NCBI GenBank assembly: GCA_905182995.1
Contig: CAJJDP010000044.1
Location: 133,060-197,059 of the forward strand
Direction of reading: 5' to 3'
Length of the DNA: 64,000 nt
Source of the DNA: Paramecium octaurelia
Taxonomy: Eukaryota; Ciliophora; Oligohymenophorea; Peniculida; Parameciidae
A program made the position numbers and the translations under genes. The notes beneath the pieces were generated by a model, which saw only the letters and a program-made list of their open reading frames with translations, made no database searches and was not told where the DNA came from. Positions 49,192 through 64,000 of this stretch are shown here, piece after piece (within the stretch, counting starts at the first letter, position 1; every line of letters starts with the position of its first letter).

Positions 49192-50937
49192 TATTATTAC
49201 TATTATTATTATTATTATTATTCAAATATTTGTTCTTCATTATCATTATCATTTTCAATATCTTCATTATCATCCTTGATAGAAGATTTAGATGATTTCT
49301 CTATTTTTTCATCTTATTACACACTAAGCTATTACGATTGATTCAGTTATTTGAGTTTCTTTCTTTCTAAATTGCTAGAAATATCACTTGATAATTTTAC
49401 TCTTTTTTCCTTTATTTTTCAAGCTGCTTTTTCCTTTATTTTTTAGACTTTGGTTTATCATTCCATTCATCATCTTTTATAATATCTTGAGATACTTATA
49501 CGGGGGGTTCTGGCTACAAAATTTCAATTACTTATTTTTTATTATTTTTAACTTTCTTAAGTTTCTTTTTATATTATTTAAAATTTTCAAGTTCTATCAA
49601 AACAGTTTCAATCAATTTTTTCATAAACCCTGTCGAATGCTCATAAATTTACTGTTCTTTTTCCTCTAAATTAGTACTAAATAGTCTTTATTCAGTTTCT
49701 GGTAAGATTTTTGACTTTCCAGAATTTGGAAAATAGGAAACAACTTATTTCAATTATTCCACATCAGCCTAACTTTAACTTGAGAATAGTTTCAAATCAG
49801 AAAGCTTTTATTTTGGTTTTTTTTTTTCTTTGAGATTCTCCTCAACAGGTTTTTTTAAGGGATAGGTAATTTTTAATTATTTACAAATTAAATATTTGCA
49901 AAACAAGAAGGATTCCTTAACTATAGGTTTTAATTTAATATTTACTCGTAAATTTAAGCGGTGATTAAAAAAGTTAACCTTTGTCCTATATCAAATATTG
50001 GATTTATTGTTCAAGATTATTCAAATTAAAATTTTCATATTTAATATGTTCAGACCAACTTTATAATAGTACTTTTTCATCAATAAACTACATTTCTACT
50101 TTAGATTATTCCAAAACTTTCTAAAATTCTTGAGTTTCTAATTCATAATTGATATTATTGAAATTTAATTCAATTTAATGAAAGTTTAATAATTAATCTT
50201 ATTTAGTATAATTGCATTTTTGTTCAAATTATTAGAATCTTAAGTTGTATTTACAAAATGTTACTTTATTAAGATGGCCTTTTCAATTTCGTTTACAATG
50301 TGTTCTGATAAGGTCCAGAACATTTTTTGATTTTATTATAAATCAAAATTAATTTCTGAGTATTCCTCATCCTCATTTGTCTCAATTCTCCAAGATTTTG
50401 TGAATATCAATTTCTTGGATAATATTTCAAACGATTAAATAATTTCCTCAATATTGCCTTTAATTGTAACGGTATCTAATAGCCATTCATAATCTGAAAT
50501 GTATGCATGATCAAGAATATACTATTGTTTTAGGGCTATTCATACTTATTAAGCAGATCTCCACTCTTCAGTCATATCTATTCGATTGCACTCTCTCACA
50601 TAATAATATTGATGTATTTGGATTTTTACATTAACTTCATATGGGGAATGAGACAATTCCAGATATTCATGTAGCAACTTTTAATCCTAATTAAACATCT
50701 TTAGAAAGGAATGAACTCTGTAATAAGAGGTGAAGGATAATACTTGCTCCAATTGTTGTGTTGGCAAATTTCTCAACCTTGATTAATGTGTCTCACTTAC
50801 CAATTATATATTTGGTTTTTCTTTTCGGAAACATCCTTCTAAGGAGCATTCAGAGATTGACAGTAGTAAGTAACCTTGTTAATTTGGCGAGATGAGTATC
50901 TTTGGAATTGAGTCAGGGGATAGGCAATCTCGTTCAT
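47575..50937 (-). CDS. Trf4/PAPD5-type non-canonical poly(A) polymerase
   Basis: 1063 residues, ATG 50937 to TGA 47575-47577, seven introns: 50778-50800, 50522-50545, 50239-50264, 49921-49945, 49375-49400, 48378-48402 and 48216-48237; every phase closes. The catalytic part starts after residue 700. It has FGSSTTGLALKDSDVD (nucleotidyltransferase motif with two catalytic Asp at about 767-769), the third Asp probably in HIFIDITFEL, and the PAP-associated segment SYTGGISSFCLTIMLAAIG..IGQKLINFLHKYG. This is the Trf4/5 (TENT4) pattern. The first 700 residues are an unusual extension: a helical region with no recognised domain, then charged and polyQ linkers. Expected role: short A-tails on aberrant nuclear RNA, with the AIR-like protein at 21270. 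Confidence 0.85.
49155..49220 (-). repeat. Poly-glutamine tract (22 codons, TTA/CTA on plus strand)
   Basis: On the coding (minus) strand this is a run of TAA with two TAG, all Gln, within the linker of the Trf4-like protein. A trinucleotide microsatellite, so likely variable in length between strains. Confidence 0.92.
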
Positions 50938-51004
50938 AAATAAATTATTTTATGTGGTGTTGTTTTTGTTAATTTGTACTTGAGTATATGCAAAATAAAA
51001 AACA

Positions 51005-51669
51005 TCATCTAAATCTTCTGAGGGAAATTCTATTTCTTCTGGCATAATTGGCCCTTCTTGAAGGTCTAGTTTGATTGTTGCGATGACCCTTAACTCTAAG
51101 TCCTCTGCTCTTTCTGCCAGCCGATGTTAAACCTTTCATATTCATTTTCATTCAAACCTCTCAATTCTCTATGCTTGTGAACTGGCTTGGTGATCCAGTT
51201 GATTCTTGAGTCTCCTCTGATTGCTGGGTGGAATGGATCAACGGTGATGACTTCATAATATTTGTATGTTCCATCTTGGGCAACCCAATAAGAGTTCAAA
51301 ACTCTAAGTGCTCCAATCTTTCTGCCTACTCTCTCCTCAGCAACTGATCTAAGGTTTCTGGTGGGCTTTAATTAATTGACTCCTTGACTCTTGGGCTTTC
51401 CCTTGACAAGTCCCTTTCTGATGAGCAATTTTCTGCCTCCCCTTCTAACTCTGACTCTGTAAATCACGTAGCCTAACATTATCATTATTTCTTTTACCTT
51501 GCTTGGCTTTGTATCCTAATCTTCTAGCTTTGTCAGGTCTGCTTGGTCTGGTTGCTCTGTGGATGACTGGTAATTGTCTGTATTCCCATGTTCTGATTCT
51601 CATGATGAAGCTCAACACATCTGATTGCTTCTTTTTCCAGAGCTCTTGTAAATACTTATATGCGCCCAT
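51005..51669 (-). CDS. RPL15: Ribosomal protein eL15
   Basis: 204 residues, exactly the family length. ATG 51669 gives [21 protein letters not shown] at 51005-51007. Introns 51473-51497 (25 nt) and 51133-51157 (25 nt, acceptor AAG). Joining them yields the conserved runs [51 protein letters not shown] and [15 protein letters not shown]. Because the family is so conserved, this gene is a good internal standard for the genetic code and for AAG as a splice acceptor here. It is a core 60S protein. The Trf4-like gene starts 67 bp downstream on the same strand. Confidence 0.97.
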
Positions 51670-52053
51670 TCTCAAAGAGAAAAAAGATTTTTATTTATGA
51701 AAAAATTTCAAATCAATATAAAGTAACCACAATATATAAATTTAATCATTATATTATTTAGAGTATTATTTTTTGATATTCATTTTTAGCTCGACGTTCT
51801 GCTCCAATATCCCTATATTTAAGTTCTAAACGGATTATTATAATAAAAGTTCTAATAAAAATTATTGTATATTCTTTATTTATCACAAATATTCAAATTG
51901 ATACAAGAATTACTCAAGAGACATATTAGAATTAATTATTAATCATTCAATGCTATTTAGTGATTAGTATATTTATTTATTTTGGTTATCAAATATTCAA
52001 ATAGTTATTATGTAAGATAAATTCAAAAACAGTTATTTTTTCAATTCAAATAT
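51670..52053. other. Intergenic, no feature seen
   Basis: About 0.38 kb of A+T-rich sequence upstream of eL15 and downstream of the basic orphan gene. It should contain the eL15 promoter. No long frame, RNA gene or repeat is apparent. Confidence 0.5.
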
Positions 52054-52817
52054 TCAATCTAATTCCAAATCAGAATGATCCCACTTAGCTATAGGTATTG
52101 ATGATTATTTCTAAAAGCAAAATTATTAATCAATTGGTTTTTATGTCATAGACCTTTAATCTTTAGTTCTTACACTACATGTTTTTATGCTTTTAATTTA
52201 ACTTGCTCTAACGGAGAATGGTGATTAAGTCAATCTTTGTACAATTCTACATTTCTCAATATTTAATCCCAAAGACAGAGGCATAGCTTGAAATGGATTT
52301 GTTGTTGTTTTGTTTTTAAATGACGATCCAATTCGTGATTAAGTTTGTCTCTATATCTTAAATTCTTGGTCTTTTTTGGTTTTGTTATTTGATTAAACAT
52401 TGGCTTCTGTTTTTAATTTCTATGTTTAACAAGCTTCTTCTATCTTCTCAGTTCTAAAGGCTTATGTTTTGCACTTTTCTTTGCTGGGATACATCTTCTC
52501 AAGCCATGATTTCTTCAACTCTATTCTTTTTAAAATATCACTATAGTTGCATTCATTTAGAGAGAGTGACTTAAATTTAGTTCCCTATTATTTACTGGAT
52601 TAATTTTTTGTCGATTTCGTTGTTTTTATTGTGTATTAGTAATTTTATAGTTATATTTATAAAGTGGGAGGAGATCTAGTATTAACGTTGGTTTAATATT
52701 AATAATCTTTTAAGGTGACTTGATAAAAGGATCTTCTGGATTATTTTTGATTCTTTTTGGCTTTTTAAGATGCAAGTAGTAATGAGAGATTGCAAAGTTT
52801 TTAGGGGCTATTTTCAT
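52054..52817 (-). CDS. Basic orphan protein
   Basis: 245 residues, ATG 52817 to TGA 52054-52056, one 26-nt intron (52570-52595, acceptor AAG). Starts MKIAPKNFAISHYYLHLKKP. It is rich in Lys, Arg, Gln and Ser with few acidic residues until the last ten (WDHSDLELD). A motif-like stretch KKSWLEKMYPSKEKC sits in the middle. No known domain. The strongly basic, disordered character would suit a nucleic-acid or microtubule-binding protein, but this is only composition. Confidence 0.6.
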
Positions 52818-53472
52818 CAATGTAACTTATTGTAAGGGGTCGTTCATGAATTATGAGATTATCAGCTCTGCTACTTATCGAAAAATATATTCTACCCAAA
52901 ACACTCAATAGTTTTGTTCATGTTCGATTAGTAATATAAATTAGTGCTATAATAAAATTAAAATTTATATTTTCGAGTTTATTTTAATAAAAACAAATAT
53001 CCGAAGTAACTAGAGTATATATGTAAATGCTCTTATATATTATTTTAATAATCTGAGTAAAACAGTCATTAGGATTTCGTATTGCCCTTTGAGTCTAATG
53101 ACCCATAACTGAAAGTCGTTTGTAGTTATCTGTTGCTGTTACTATGCATACAAATTATAGTATTAAAATATCAAATCTCTCATTTTAGTATGCTTGTCTA
53201 TCCTATCATACTCTTTGGATAGATTAACTTCATTAGAATTTTTTATCAAGTCTAAAACTCTAATAAATATAAAATGATATTTAAGAAAACTTAATTTGGG
53301 CGATCATGAAATTAAAATGATATAAATAATTATCAAATAAAAGATTGTTCAAATCTCGTAAGAGAGATAGTCCAACTAAATATCATTCAATAAGATATAA
53401 GTATCTTTATGTAAAGGATTGATGATTAAAAATAATTGAGTATAAATTTTCACAAATAGAAGATATATAATT
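52818..53472. other. Intergenic, no feature seen
   Basis: About 0.65 kb between two minus-strand genes. A+T-rich, with some less extreme stretches near 52850-52930 and 53090-53150. I could not find a coding frame, tRNA or repeat. Confidence 0.4.
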
Positions 53473-53934
53473 TCAAGTATATCTGCAAACTGGGCATTCT
53501 TGACTTTTTTGTTACCACGCTTATAGGCAACATTGATGGAATATATGGCAACATTCAAGAATTCCTTTTGAATCCACAGGTCCAATATCTATTAAACATA
53601 TTGGACATTCGTGAGCAGTGTAAGATTAATACGCGTCGGCAATTTATTTTAAAGGACAATCCGAATAATGATCTTATTTGAATTTTTTAAATATTTTCTC
53701 CTGACAAAATTCACAAACATCATCCTCTTTCTCCTATAAAGCAAATGCTTAGCAATTCTATAAATGTTACTCAATTAACTTCTTGACTATTGTTTCACCA
53801 CAAAATTTGCAATCTTCAACTATGTTTTCTACGAGACAACTTTCTAAATGTTTTTCAATTCCACAATAAGGGTATTACTCTCCACAATTGCTGCAGGGGT
53901 AGAGTTTCATATCATCATCCTATATTTCACTCAT
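53473..53934 (-). CDS. Small RING-H2 zinc-finger protein
   Basis: Intronless frame of 153 residues, ATG 53934 to TGA 53473-53475; a second Met at codon 9 is an alternative start. The C-terminal 50 residues are a RING-H2: CPICLIDIG..ILECCHIFHQCCL..CPVC, with Cys/His in the usual spacing. The N-terminal half carries three repeats of a C-x2-C-..-H-x3-5-C pattern (CSNCGE..HLESC; CKFCGE..HLQNC; CEFCQE..HYSDC), like TRAF-type or C2HC fingers. Known role of RING-H2 domains: E2 docking for ubiquitin transfer. Divergent from the next gene with an unusually short spacer. Confidence 0.82.
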
Positions 53935-53950
53935 TGAATTATTATTAATA
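53935..53950. promoter_or_regulatory. 16-bp divergent spacer between two start codons
   Basis: If both first ATGs are used, only 16 nt lie between the RING gene (minus) and the next gene (plus). Both proteins would begin Met-Ser-Glu-Ile. Transcription start sites must then overlap the opposite gene; if the second RING Met is the start, the spacer grows to 40 nt. Confidence 0.5.
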
Positions 53951-54952
53951 ATGTCTGAAATATACTCTAATATAAATTCTCAACTTCATACCAATTAGAA
54001 TTTATCACTCTACGCAAGGCATTAAAAAGAAGCAAGAATAGAGCACTCGAAGTTGACTCCAGAAGAATAGAAAGAAAAACTGCTTTAAGTTTATAACAAC
54101 CGACCACCTGTATTCTCAGATGAAGCTAGAGTACCTCCAAAACAAATCACAGCCACTTATTGATCATAAAGATAAAAATTTGCAAATGGGAATCATCAAT
54201 CCAATACATTAATTCGAGGATCCAAATATCATTAAAAATGAAGCGAAATAAAAAGAGCAGGAATGGTATGCTTAGAGGATGAAATAAAAATAGAGACCAA
54301 AACCAGAAGATCCATTAATTGAACCCTAAGCTGAGTAGAATCTGAGATGAAACACCCAGATATTTGGGATAAAAGTACGCACGTTGAGTCCTTGAGAATT
54401 AATAAAGTTATGAAATAAGAGGGCAAGGAAAGACTTTAATCAGCCAAAGTGACACAATAACAATATTTTCCAGTATAGGATAAGTAGAAGGAAACTTGAA
54501 TATAAATGAGAGAGAAGAATTTTATTTGAAAAATCTAGTAATAAGCATTTAAAATATTTTATTCAAAAATGAAAGAATTCCTATTCAAAATTTTTAAGAC
54601 GATTAACCATCTGTTAAAGGCAAGGAAAAATAATAAAATTATATATATAAAGGGGATCAATAGAATTATGACTTAAATATTCTATTCAATTTATGGGCAG
54701 AACATAGGAAATTCAATTTCAAATCCAACCCTGAGATATATAGTAATACGATTCAGCTAATAATTTATTACTAAAGATTAGTTTGTGGACTTTTTATTAT
54801 TGATTGGGTTTAATCCAGATATATCTCATGAGGCTGAACGATTTTTTGATTATTGTCATGAGGATGTCGTCACAGCTCCTGGATTGCTTAGTAGGAGCAA
54901 ACTACTTAGGCCTATTAAAAATTCTAAGTGGTTTAGGTTATTCAAGGATTGA
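53951..54952 (+). CDS. Unrecognised protein, five exons
   Basis: 295 residues, ATG 53951 to TGA 54950-54952, with introns 54131-54152, 54335-54359, 54375-54407 and 54743-54776. This set closes every phase, but exon 3 is only 15 nt and the last two introns (33 and 34 nt) are long, so an alternative splicing of the middle is possible. First half: charged and helical (LTPEEQKEKLLQVYNNRPPV; KEQEWYAQRMKQKQRPKPED). Second half: globular, ending in a well-conserved-looking Cys/Trp-containing stretch (DISHEAERFFDYCHEDVV, then KLLRPIKNSKWFRLFKD). I recognise no family. Confidence 0.55.
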
Positions 54953-55008
54953 AAATAAGTTTTGAAGAAAATTATTGATTTTTATATAATGTACTATTGA
55001 TTTATTAA

Positions 55009-55543
55009 TCAAAACAAAACAAATTGCTTTCTCACGTTACCAATAATTTCATTTGGGATGACTTTCAATACATTGAATCTAACAGTTTTTGACAAAGGTC
55101 TGAATTAAATCAATGAATTGAATACCTGCATTATCCGCAAACAACAATATCTCCTTCCTTGACTGGTCCGAAAGCTGGTGAGATGTGGACTGGGACATTT
55201 CTGTGTCTCTTTTCATATCTATTGTATTTGGCAACATAATGTAAATAGTCTCTTCTGATAATAATTGTTCTGGTCATCTTGGTAGAAATGACGATTCCTC
55301 TGTTTTGATAGTTTTATTAATATCATACTTTAAGATGGCTCCTCTGACACTGACATTTCCTGTGAAGGGACACTTCTTATCAATGTAATGTCCTTCAATT
55401 GCTTCTTTTGGTACTTTGAATCCAAGTCCAACTTCTTTCCAATATCTAACTCCTTTTGATGTTTTCTTAGCCAAAAGTTTTTTTGAGTTTTGGAAGATAC
55501 CTTCTTGCTTTTAGAATGCTCTTTGTGTCTAGACGTCTGCCAT
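55009..55543 (-). CDS. RPS11: Ribosomal protein uS17 (RPS11)
   Basis: 159 residues, ATG 55543 to TGA 55009-55011, introns 55300-55328 (29 nt) and 55100-55125 (26 nt). Conserved runs: [76 protein letters not shown] (quoted in part, the last joined across the second intron). Length matches eukaryotic RPS11. A 40S subunit protein contacting 18S rRNA. The first intron lies just before the IVISTKM strand. Confidence 0.97.
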
Positions 55544-55636
55544 TATATATTTTTTTTAAAAAAGATATAAATTTTAATGTAATAATGAGGAAATGAGTTT
55601 GAACAAAAAATAGATTAAATTTGTTTGAAAAAAAAA

Positions 55637-59637
<4,001 letters not shown>

Positions 59638-60303
59638 TTGGTTTATTTTATTTTATTATTAACAAAACTTTGTGTACCAAATATGCCACAATTTATACTT
59701 TTGGCGCAAAAAAACATATATTTTAGATTTTTAGAATTAGATGGATATATTTGGTATTTGTGAGTTGGTAGCTATAAGTGCTAAGGTTTGCTGCAAGAAA
59801 ATAGTTTCAAAAATATTTATAGTAACAATATATGAAAAATATAAGGACTACTTAAAATAAACCAATATAAATCTACTATTTTAGCACTGAATTCTTATAA
59901 GATAAAACTAATTGAGGAAATATGAGTTGATAAATTAATGTAATAGCAATTCTTATAAATTTTTGGAACTTTCTGAATAGAATTAACAATGCATTAACTT
60001 ATTCGCATGATATTTGCCAAAAATCTGGATGTGGTTATATTGTAATAGTAAATTAGCAATGAAATTGATGCTAGATATTTGTGGAGTGTTTGGAAGGAGA
60101 TTTGTATAATGAGGGGGAGATTTATTTGATATAAAAATTAATAAAGTGTATGTTAGTATGGATTTGTATTTGTATAAGTTAAAATGATTATTTGAGACAT
60201 TTGTGATAGATATTTATATATTCCTATTCATCATAGTTTATAAAGATATTTGATATCCATAATTAAATGATGGTGATGTTTTAATATTAAAAAAATAAAT
60301 TTA
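59638..60303. other. Intergenic; one doubtful 49-codon frame
   Basis: Between MCM3 and the UBA-protein gene start. A plus-strand frame from ATG 59741 (49 codons, FGICELVAISAKVCCKK) ends at TGA near 59888. It might be a tiny gene or the first exon of something, but it has no support. From 60043 onward the sequence is part of the third duplicated segment. A G-rich patch (GGGGGAG, near 60113) stands out from the A+T background but has no clear meaning. Confidence 0.35.
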
Positions 60304-63043
60304 ATGAGCTTTCCGCAACATATTCCAAGCACATCACTTAGTTTCATAGATCCGAGTTTATTGATTGGGAATTTGGATTGGCTGTATTTGTTGTCGATGA
60401 AGGAGACAGATGGATTATCTGAGAAGTCTTTAACTAAGGGTGAGGATGTTTCAGGGTTTGATGCCTTTCTGGAGCAAGTAGACTTTACGAGATCAGCGTA
60501 TATTAAATTGAGGTAGTGAAGTGTTGTAATAGGAGTAGATAGGATTATTTCAATTTGATACAGCATTCATCTCGGCATTTGACGGAGAGTCTATTGAACT
60601 CTAAGAATGAATACTTTAGCAGAGCCAGCATGATGTTGAATAGGATCAATAAGAGCAAAATAGAGAAACCCATTGTGATGGCGACATGTAAGACATGGAA
60701 TGTGTAATTTTAGATCACGAGTGTTCGTATGAGGTGTTCAGATAATGTCAGGGAGTGACAAGTTGTTCAGCATTGCAATCGAATCCAACGAGATGGCCTT
60801 GGGGATTGGAGGACTTCCACAAGTCATTATGCAAACAAGAGCTCTTGTCTCTTTTCTACGAACCAGATTACTCTAGACAGAGCATCGATAAGAATTTACA
60901 AAGATTATTAAAGGAGATTGATCACAAATAATTGTCAAAGATATTGATAGATTATGCATTGAGAGTAGGAACGTTTAAGTAGATTTTGAGTCTTTGTGAT
61001 TTAAATATAAGAGAAATTATAAAATTACCAAGATTGCAATAAAAGAGTCGCCATCTACATTATATGAGATCATTGTGCGATTAAGGAGGATTCACTATTA
61101 CATAATTACAGCAATTCACTAAACTAAATTACCATCAAATGACAATGACATCCTCTTAATGTTACTTGTACATCTTGGTGAGTTCCCCAGTAGGTGGAAT
61201 GTACAAGGTGGGCACAGGAGAGGGTGGAACCATAGCTGGTAAGATATATCTTCATCAACCCCTAAAAAAGCAAGACGATGTCTAATGGGTATTCCTGCAG
61301 AATAAATTATATCTGAAACAGTAGAATGGAACTTTGGATATCATTTGTCCTGACACATTTCAGACCTTGAGTCAAATGACTCTCCATTGTCCAGAACTAT
61401 TTTAACATCCTCAAATGTAGGCAATAAACAAGAATTATCCATTGATTACAGATGGAGAGAAGCTATTTATTATTGGAAGAAAACTAAATATTACTAAAGT
61501 GGAAGGAGCACCAGCCAAAGTGATTAAAGAACCAGCAGCTTCNTAATAGTAAATTAGCAATGAAATTGATGCTAGATATTTGTGGAGTGTTTGGAAGGAG
61601 ATTTGTATAATGAGGGGGAGATTTATTTGATATAAAAATTAATAAAGTGTATGTTAGTATGGATTTGTATTTGTATAAGTTAAAATGATTATTTGAGACA
61701 TTTGTGATAGATATTTATATATTCCTATTCATCATAGTTTATAAAGATATTTGATATCCATAATTAAATGATGGTGATGTTTTAATATTAAAAAAATAAA
61801 TTTAATGAGCTTTCCGCAACATATTCCAAGCACATCACTTAGTTTCATAGATCCGAGTTTATTGATTGGGAATTTGGATTGGCTGTATTTGTTGTCGATG
61901 AAGGAGACAGATGGATTATCTGAGAAGTCTTTAACTAAGGGTGAGGATGTTTCAGGGTTTGATGCCTTTCTGGAGCAAGTAGACTTTACGAGATCAGCGT
62001 ATATTAAATTGAGGTAGTGAAGTGTTGTAATAGGAGTAGATAGGATTATTTCAATTTGATACAGCATTCATCTCGGCATTTGACGGAGAGTCTATTGAAC
62101 TCTAAGAATGAATACTTTAGCAGAGCCAGCATGATGTTGAATAGGATCAATAAGAGCAAAATAGAGAAACCCATTGTGATGGCGACATGTAAGACATGGA
62201 ATGTGTAATTTTAGATCACGAGTGTTCGTATGAGGTGTTCAGATAATGTCAGGGAGTGACAAGTTGTTCAGCATTGCAATCGAATCCAACGAGATGGCCT
62301 TGGGGATTGGAGGACTTCCACAAGTCATTATGCAAACAAGAGCTCTTGTCTCTTTTCTACGAACCAGATTACTCTAGACAGAGCATCGATAAGAATTTAC
62401 AAAGATTATTAAAGGAGATTGATCACAAATAATTGTCAAAGATATTGATAGATTATGCATTGAGAGTAGGAACGTTTAAGTAGATTTTGAGTCTTTGTGA
62501 TTTAAATATAAGAGAAATTATAAAATTACCAAGATTGCAATAAAAGAGTCGCCATCTACATTATATGAGATCATTGTGCGATTAAGGAGGATTCACTATT
62601 ACATAATTACAGCAATTCACTAAACTAAATTACCATCAAATGACAATGACATCCTCTTAATGTTACTTGTACATCTTGGTGAGTTCCCCAGTAGGTGGAA
62701 TGTACAAGGTGGGCACAGGAGAGGGTGGAACCATAGCTGGTAAGATATATCTTCATCAACCCCTAAAAAAGCAAGACGATGTCTAATGGGTATTCCTGCA
62801 GAATAAATTATATCTGAAACAGTAGAATGGAACTTTGGATATCATTTGTCCTGACACATTTCAGACCTTGAGTCAAATGACTCTCCATTGTCCAGAACTA
62901 TTTTAACATCCTCAAATGTAGGCAATAAACAAGAATTATCCATTGATTACAGATGGAGAGAAGCTATTTATTATTGGAAGAAAACTAAATATTACTAAAG
63001 TGGAAGGAGCACCAGCCAAAGTGATTAAAGAACCAGCAGCTTC
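60043..63043. repeat. Direct duplication of 1500 bp across a single N
   Basis: Bases 60043-61542 and 61544-63043 appear identical at an offset of 1501, with one N at 61543. The right copy continues into unique sequence inside the same reading frame. As at the other two N positions, an uncollapsed overlap is the simplest explanation. Confidence 0.9.
60304..61542 (+). pseudogene. Truncated duplicate of the UBA-protein gene
   Basis: Same as 61805-63043, with introns at 60513-60532 and 60688-60713, cut at the N after about 390 codons. Not an independent gene if the duplication is an assembly artefact. Confidence 0.75.
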
Positions 63044-64000
63044 CACTTCTAGAGCATAAAAGAAGAAAGAAGCTGAACAGCAACCAGCTGATAACACAAT
63101 CAAGATTATGGATTTCATTCTTTTTGAATTCGATTTGAATAAACCAACAGGAAATGTATAAAATGAAGAAGAATCTGACAAGAAACTATTGGCTGAATTG
63201 TATGAGTCATTCCAAGGATATTTCAGTAAAGCAGAGATTAGCAAAGCATTGAATCTGAATAAAAATGATATGTAAAATGCTGCTCAATGGTTGGTTGAAG
63301 AAGGGGAAAAGGAAAGAAATAAAACAACCGTTTCTGTTTCAAAATAGACCTTACTGTGCTAGGCTGAGATCACTACTGACATCTCAGCAAAATAGGTCAA
63401 GAGCAGTGCTGATATCGGCTGTAAGGAGGGATCCATCTTATAACCATAAATAATCAGTAATATCATCTGGACTATGGACAAAAAGTATTTGACAGCTTAT
63501 TTTGAATTTGGAGTAAAGATATTTTCCAAAGATCCAACAGATGAAAAGGAACTTGATCACACTAAAGATGAATTCAATCTAAGGGATCATTTTTACACCA
63601 AAAAACCTTCTACTTCCACTCTACCTCTAAAAGGCACTTATATCACAACAGTTAATAAATACCTTAATGAATTCTACTAGAATCCCAATTATATTGTGTC
63701 TTATGAACATAATACTAAGAGATTCTATGTTATGCATATCCAATGGAATTCCACTGATCTTTAATTCCCTGCCTTGGTTACAATCGGATCTGATTTTGTT
63801 CATCGACCACTAAATCTCAATTTGACTCCGGCTACGACTTTCGACGAAGAAGTTGTTAACTTCCTACTTTAACAACAAGAATAACGCTTTGATTAGGAAT
63901 GGAGATTGAATGATTGGTATGTGGCATACTAAATAATGCTCAAGAACCTAAGAGGCATCTCCGAACATTTCTCAGAAGAGGAAGTTAAGAAAATACAAAG
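61805..64000 (+). CDS. 5' part of a very large UBA-containing protein
   Basis: Starts at ATG 61805 (MSFPQHIPSTSLSFIDP) and is still open at the window end, more than 710 residues. Introns 62014-62033 (20 nt; 26 nt to the next TAG is equally in frame) and 62189-62214 (26 nt). After a helical region, SSPVGGMYKVGTGEGGTIAGKIYLH and WVFLQNKLYLKQ (partly quoted) suggest beta-propeller-like or SPRY-like repeats. Around 63190-63310 is a UBA-like helical bundle (LLAELYESF..FSKAEISKALNLNKNDMQNAAQWLVEEG). This combination recalls giant HECT-type ubiquitin ligases such as HECTD4 or ZZEF1-like proteins, but no catalytic domain is in view. A role in ubiquitin signalling is an inference. Confidence 0.6.

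Noticed and set aside
49817-49827. Possible frameshift at an 11-T run in the Trf4-like gene
   Set aside because: Careful counting shows the frame is continuous through the homopolymer (GAA then AAA codons); the apparent shift came from reading 12 instead of 11 bases.

Overview
The window is nuclear DNA of a ciliate, almost certainly a Paramecium macronuclear scaffold. TAA and TAG occur inside every long conserved reading frame and must be read as glutamine; TGA is the only stop. Genes are packed on both strands, intergenic DNA is short and A+T rich, and introns are tiny (about 19-34 nt, GT..AG). Read with this code, most of the sequence resolves into about 36 protein genes plus one tRNA-Lys(CTT). 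Coordinates and introns below were worked out by hand from the sequence. Where exon phases close exactly I treat the model as firm; where they do not I say so.

Layout, left to right. 0-9 kb: a methyltransferase, a large orphan membrane protein, a weak region, and a coiled-coil/MORN protein. 9-14 kb: a WD40/coiled-coil axonemal protein (CFAP43-like). 14-20 kb: two tandem Cache-domain receptor-like membrane proteins. 20-24 kb: a small ubiquitin-like protein ending in Gly-Gly, a NAK-type kinase, a zinc-knuckle AIR-like protein, an importin-alpha-like protein and the tRNA. 24-30 kb: a catalytically degenerate domesticated piggyBac transposase, a pseudokinase-MORN fusion and a mitochondrial carrier. 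30-38 kb: a glycine-rich polytopic membrane protein, a RanBPM/Gid1-like SPRY protein, an acylated MORN protein and a Rab GTPase. 38-47 kb: an orphan gene, a SNF1/AMPK-like kinase, a second pseudokinase-MORN protein, a COP9 subunit 7-like protein, eL39 and several orphans. 47-56 kb: a Trf4-type nucleotidyltransferase, eL15, a basic orphan, a RING protein, an orphan and uS17. 57-64 kb: MCM3 and the start of a very large UBA-containing protein that runs off the edge.

Functional themes. Cilium, cortex and signalling are represented by CFAP43, MORN proteins, kinases, Cache receptors and the Rab. RNA surveillance is represented by AIR-like and Trf4-like proteins, two TRAMP-type components 26 kb apart. 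Ubiquitin biology is represented by the Ubl, RING, CTLH, COP9 and UBA proteins. Programmed genome rearrangement is represented by the piggyBac-derived gene. There are no bacterial-style operons; neighbours are mostly unrelated, and several are divergent with start codons only 16-36 bp apart.

Three single N characters (15617, 57115, 61543) each sit between two apparently identical copies of 1.3-1.5 kb. They look like uncollapsed contig overlaps. They create false second partial copies of the Cache gene, MCM3 and the UBA-protein gene.
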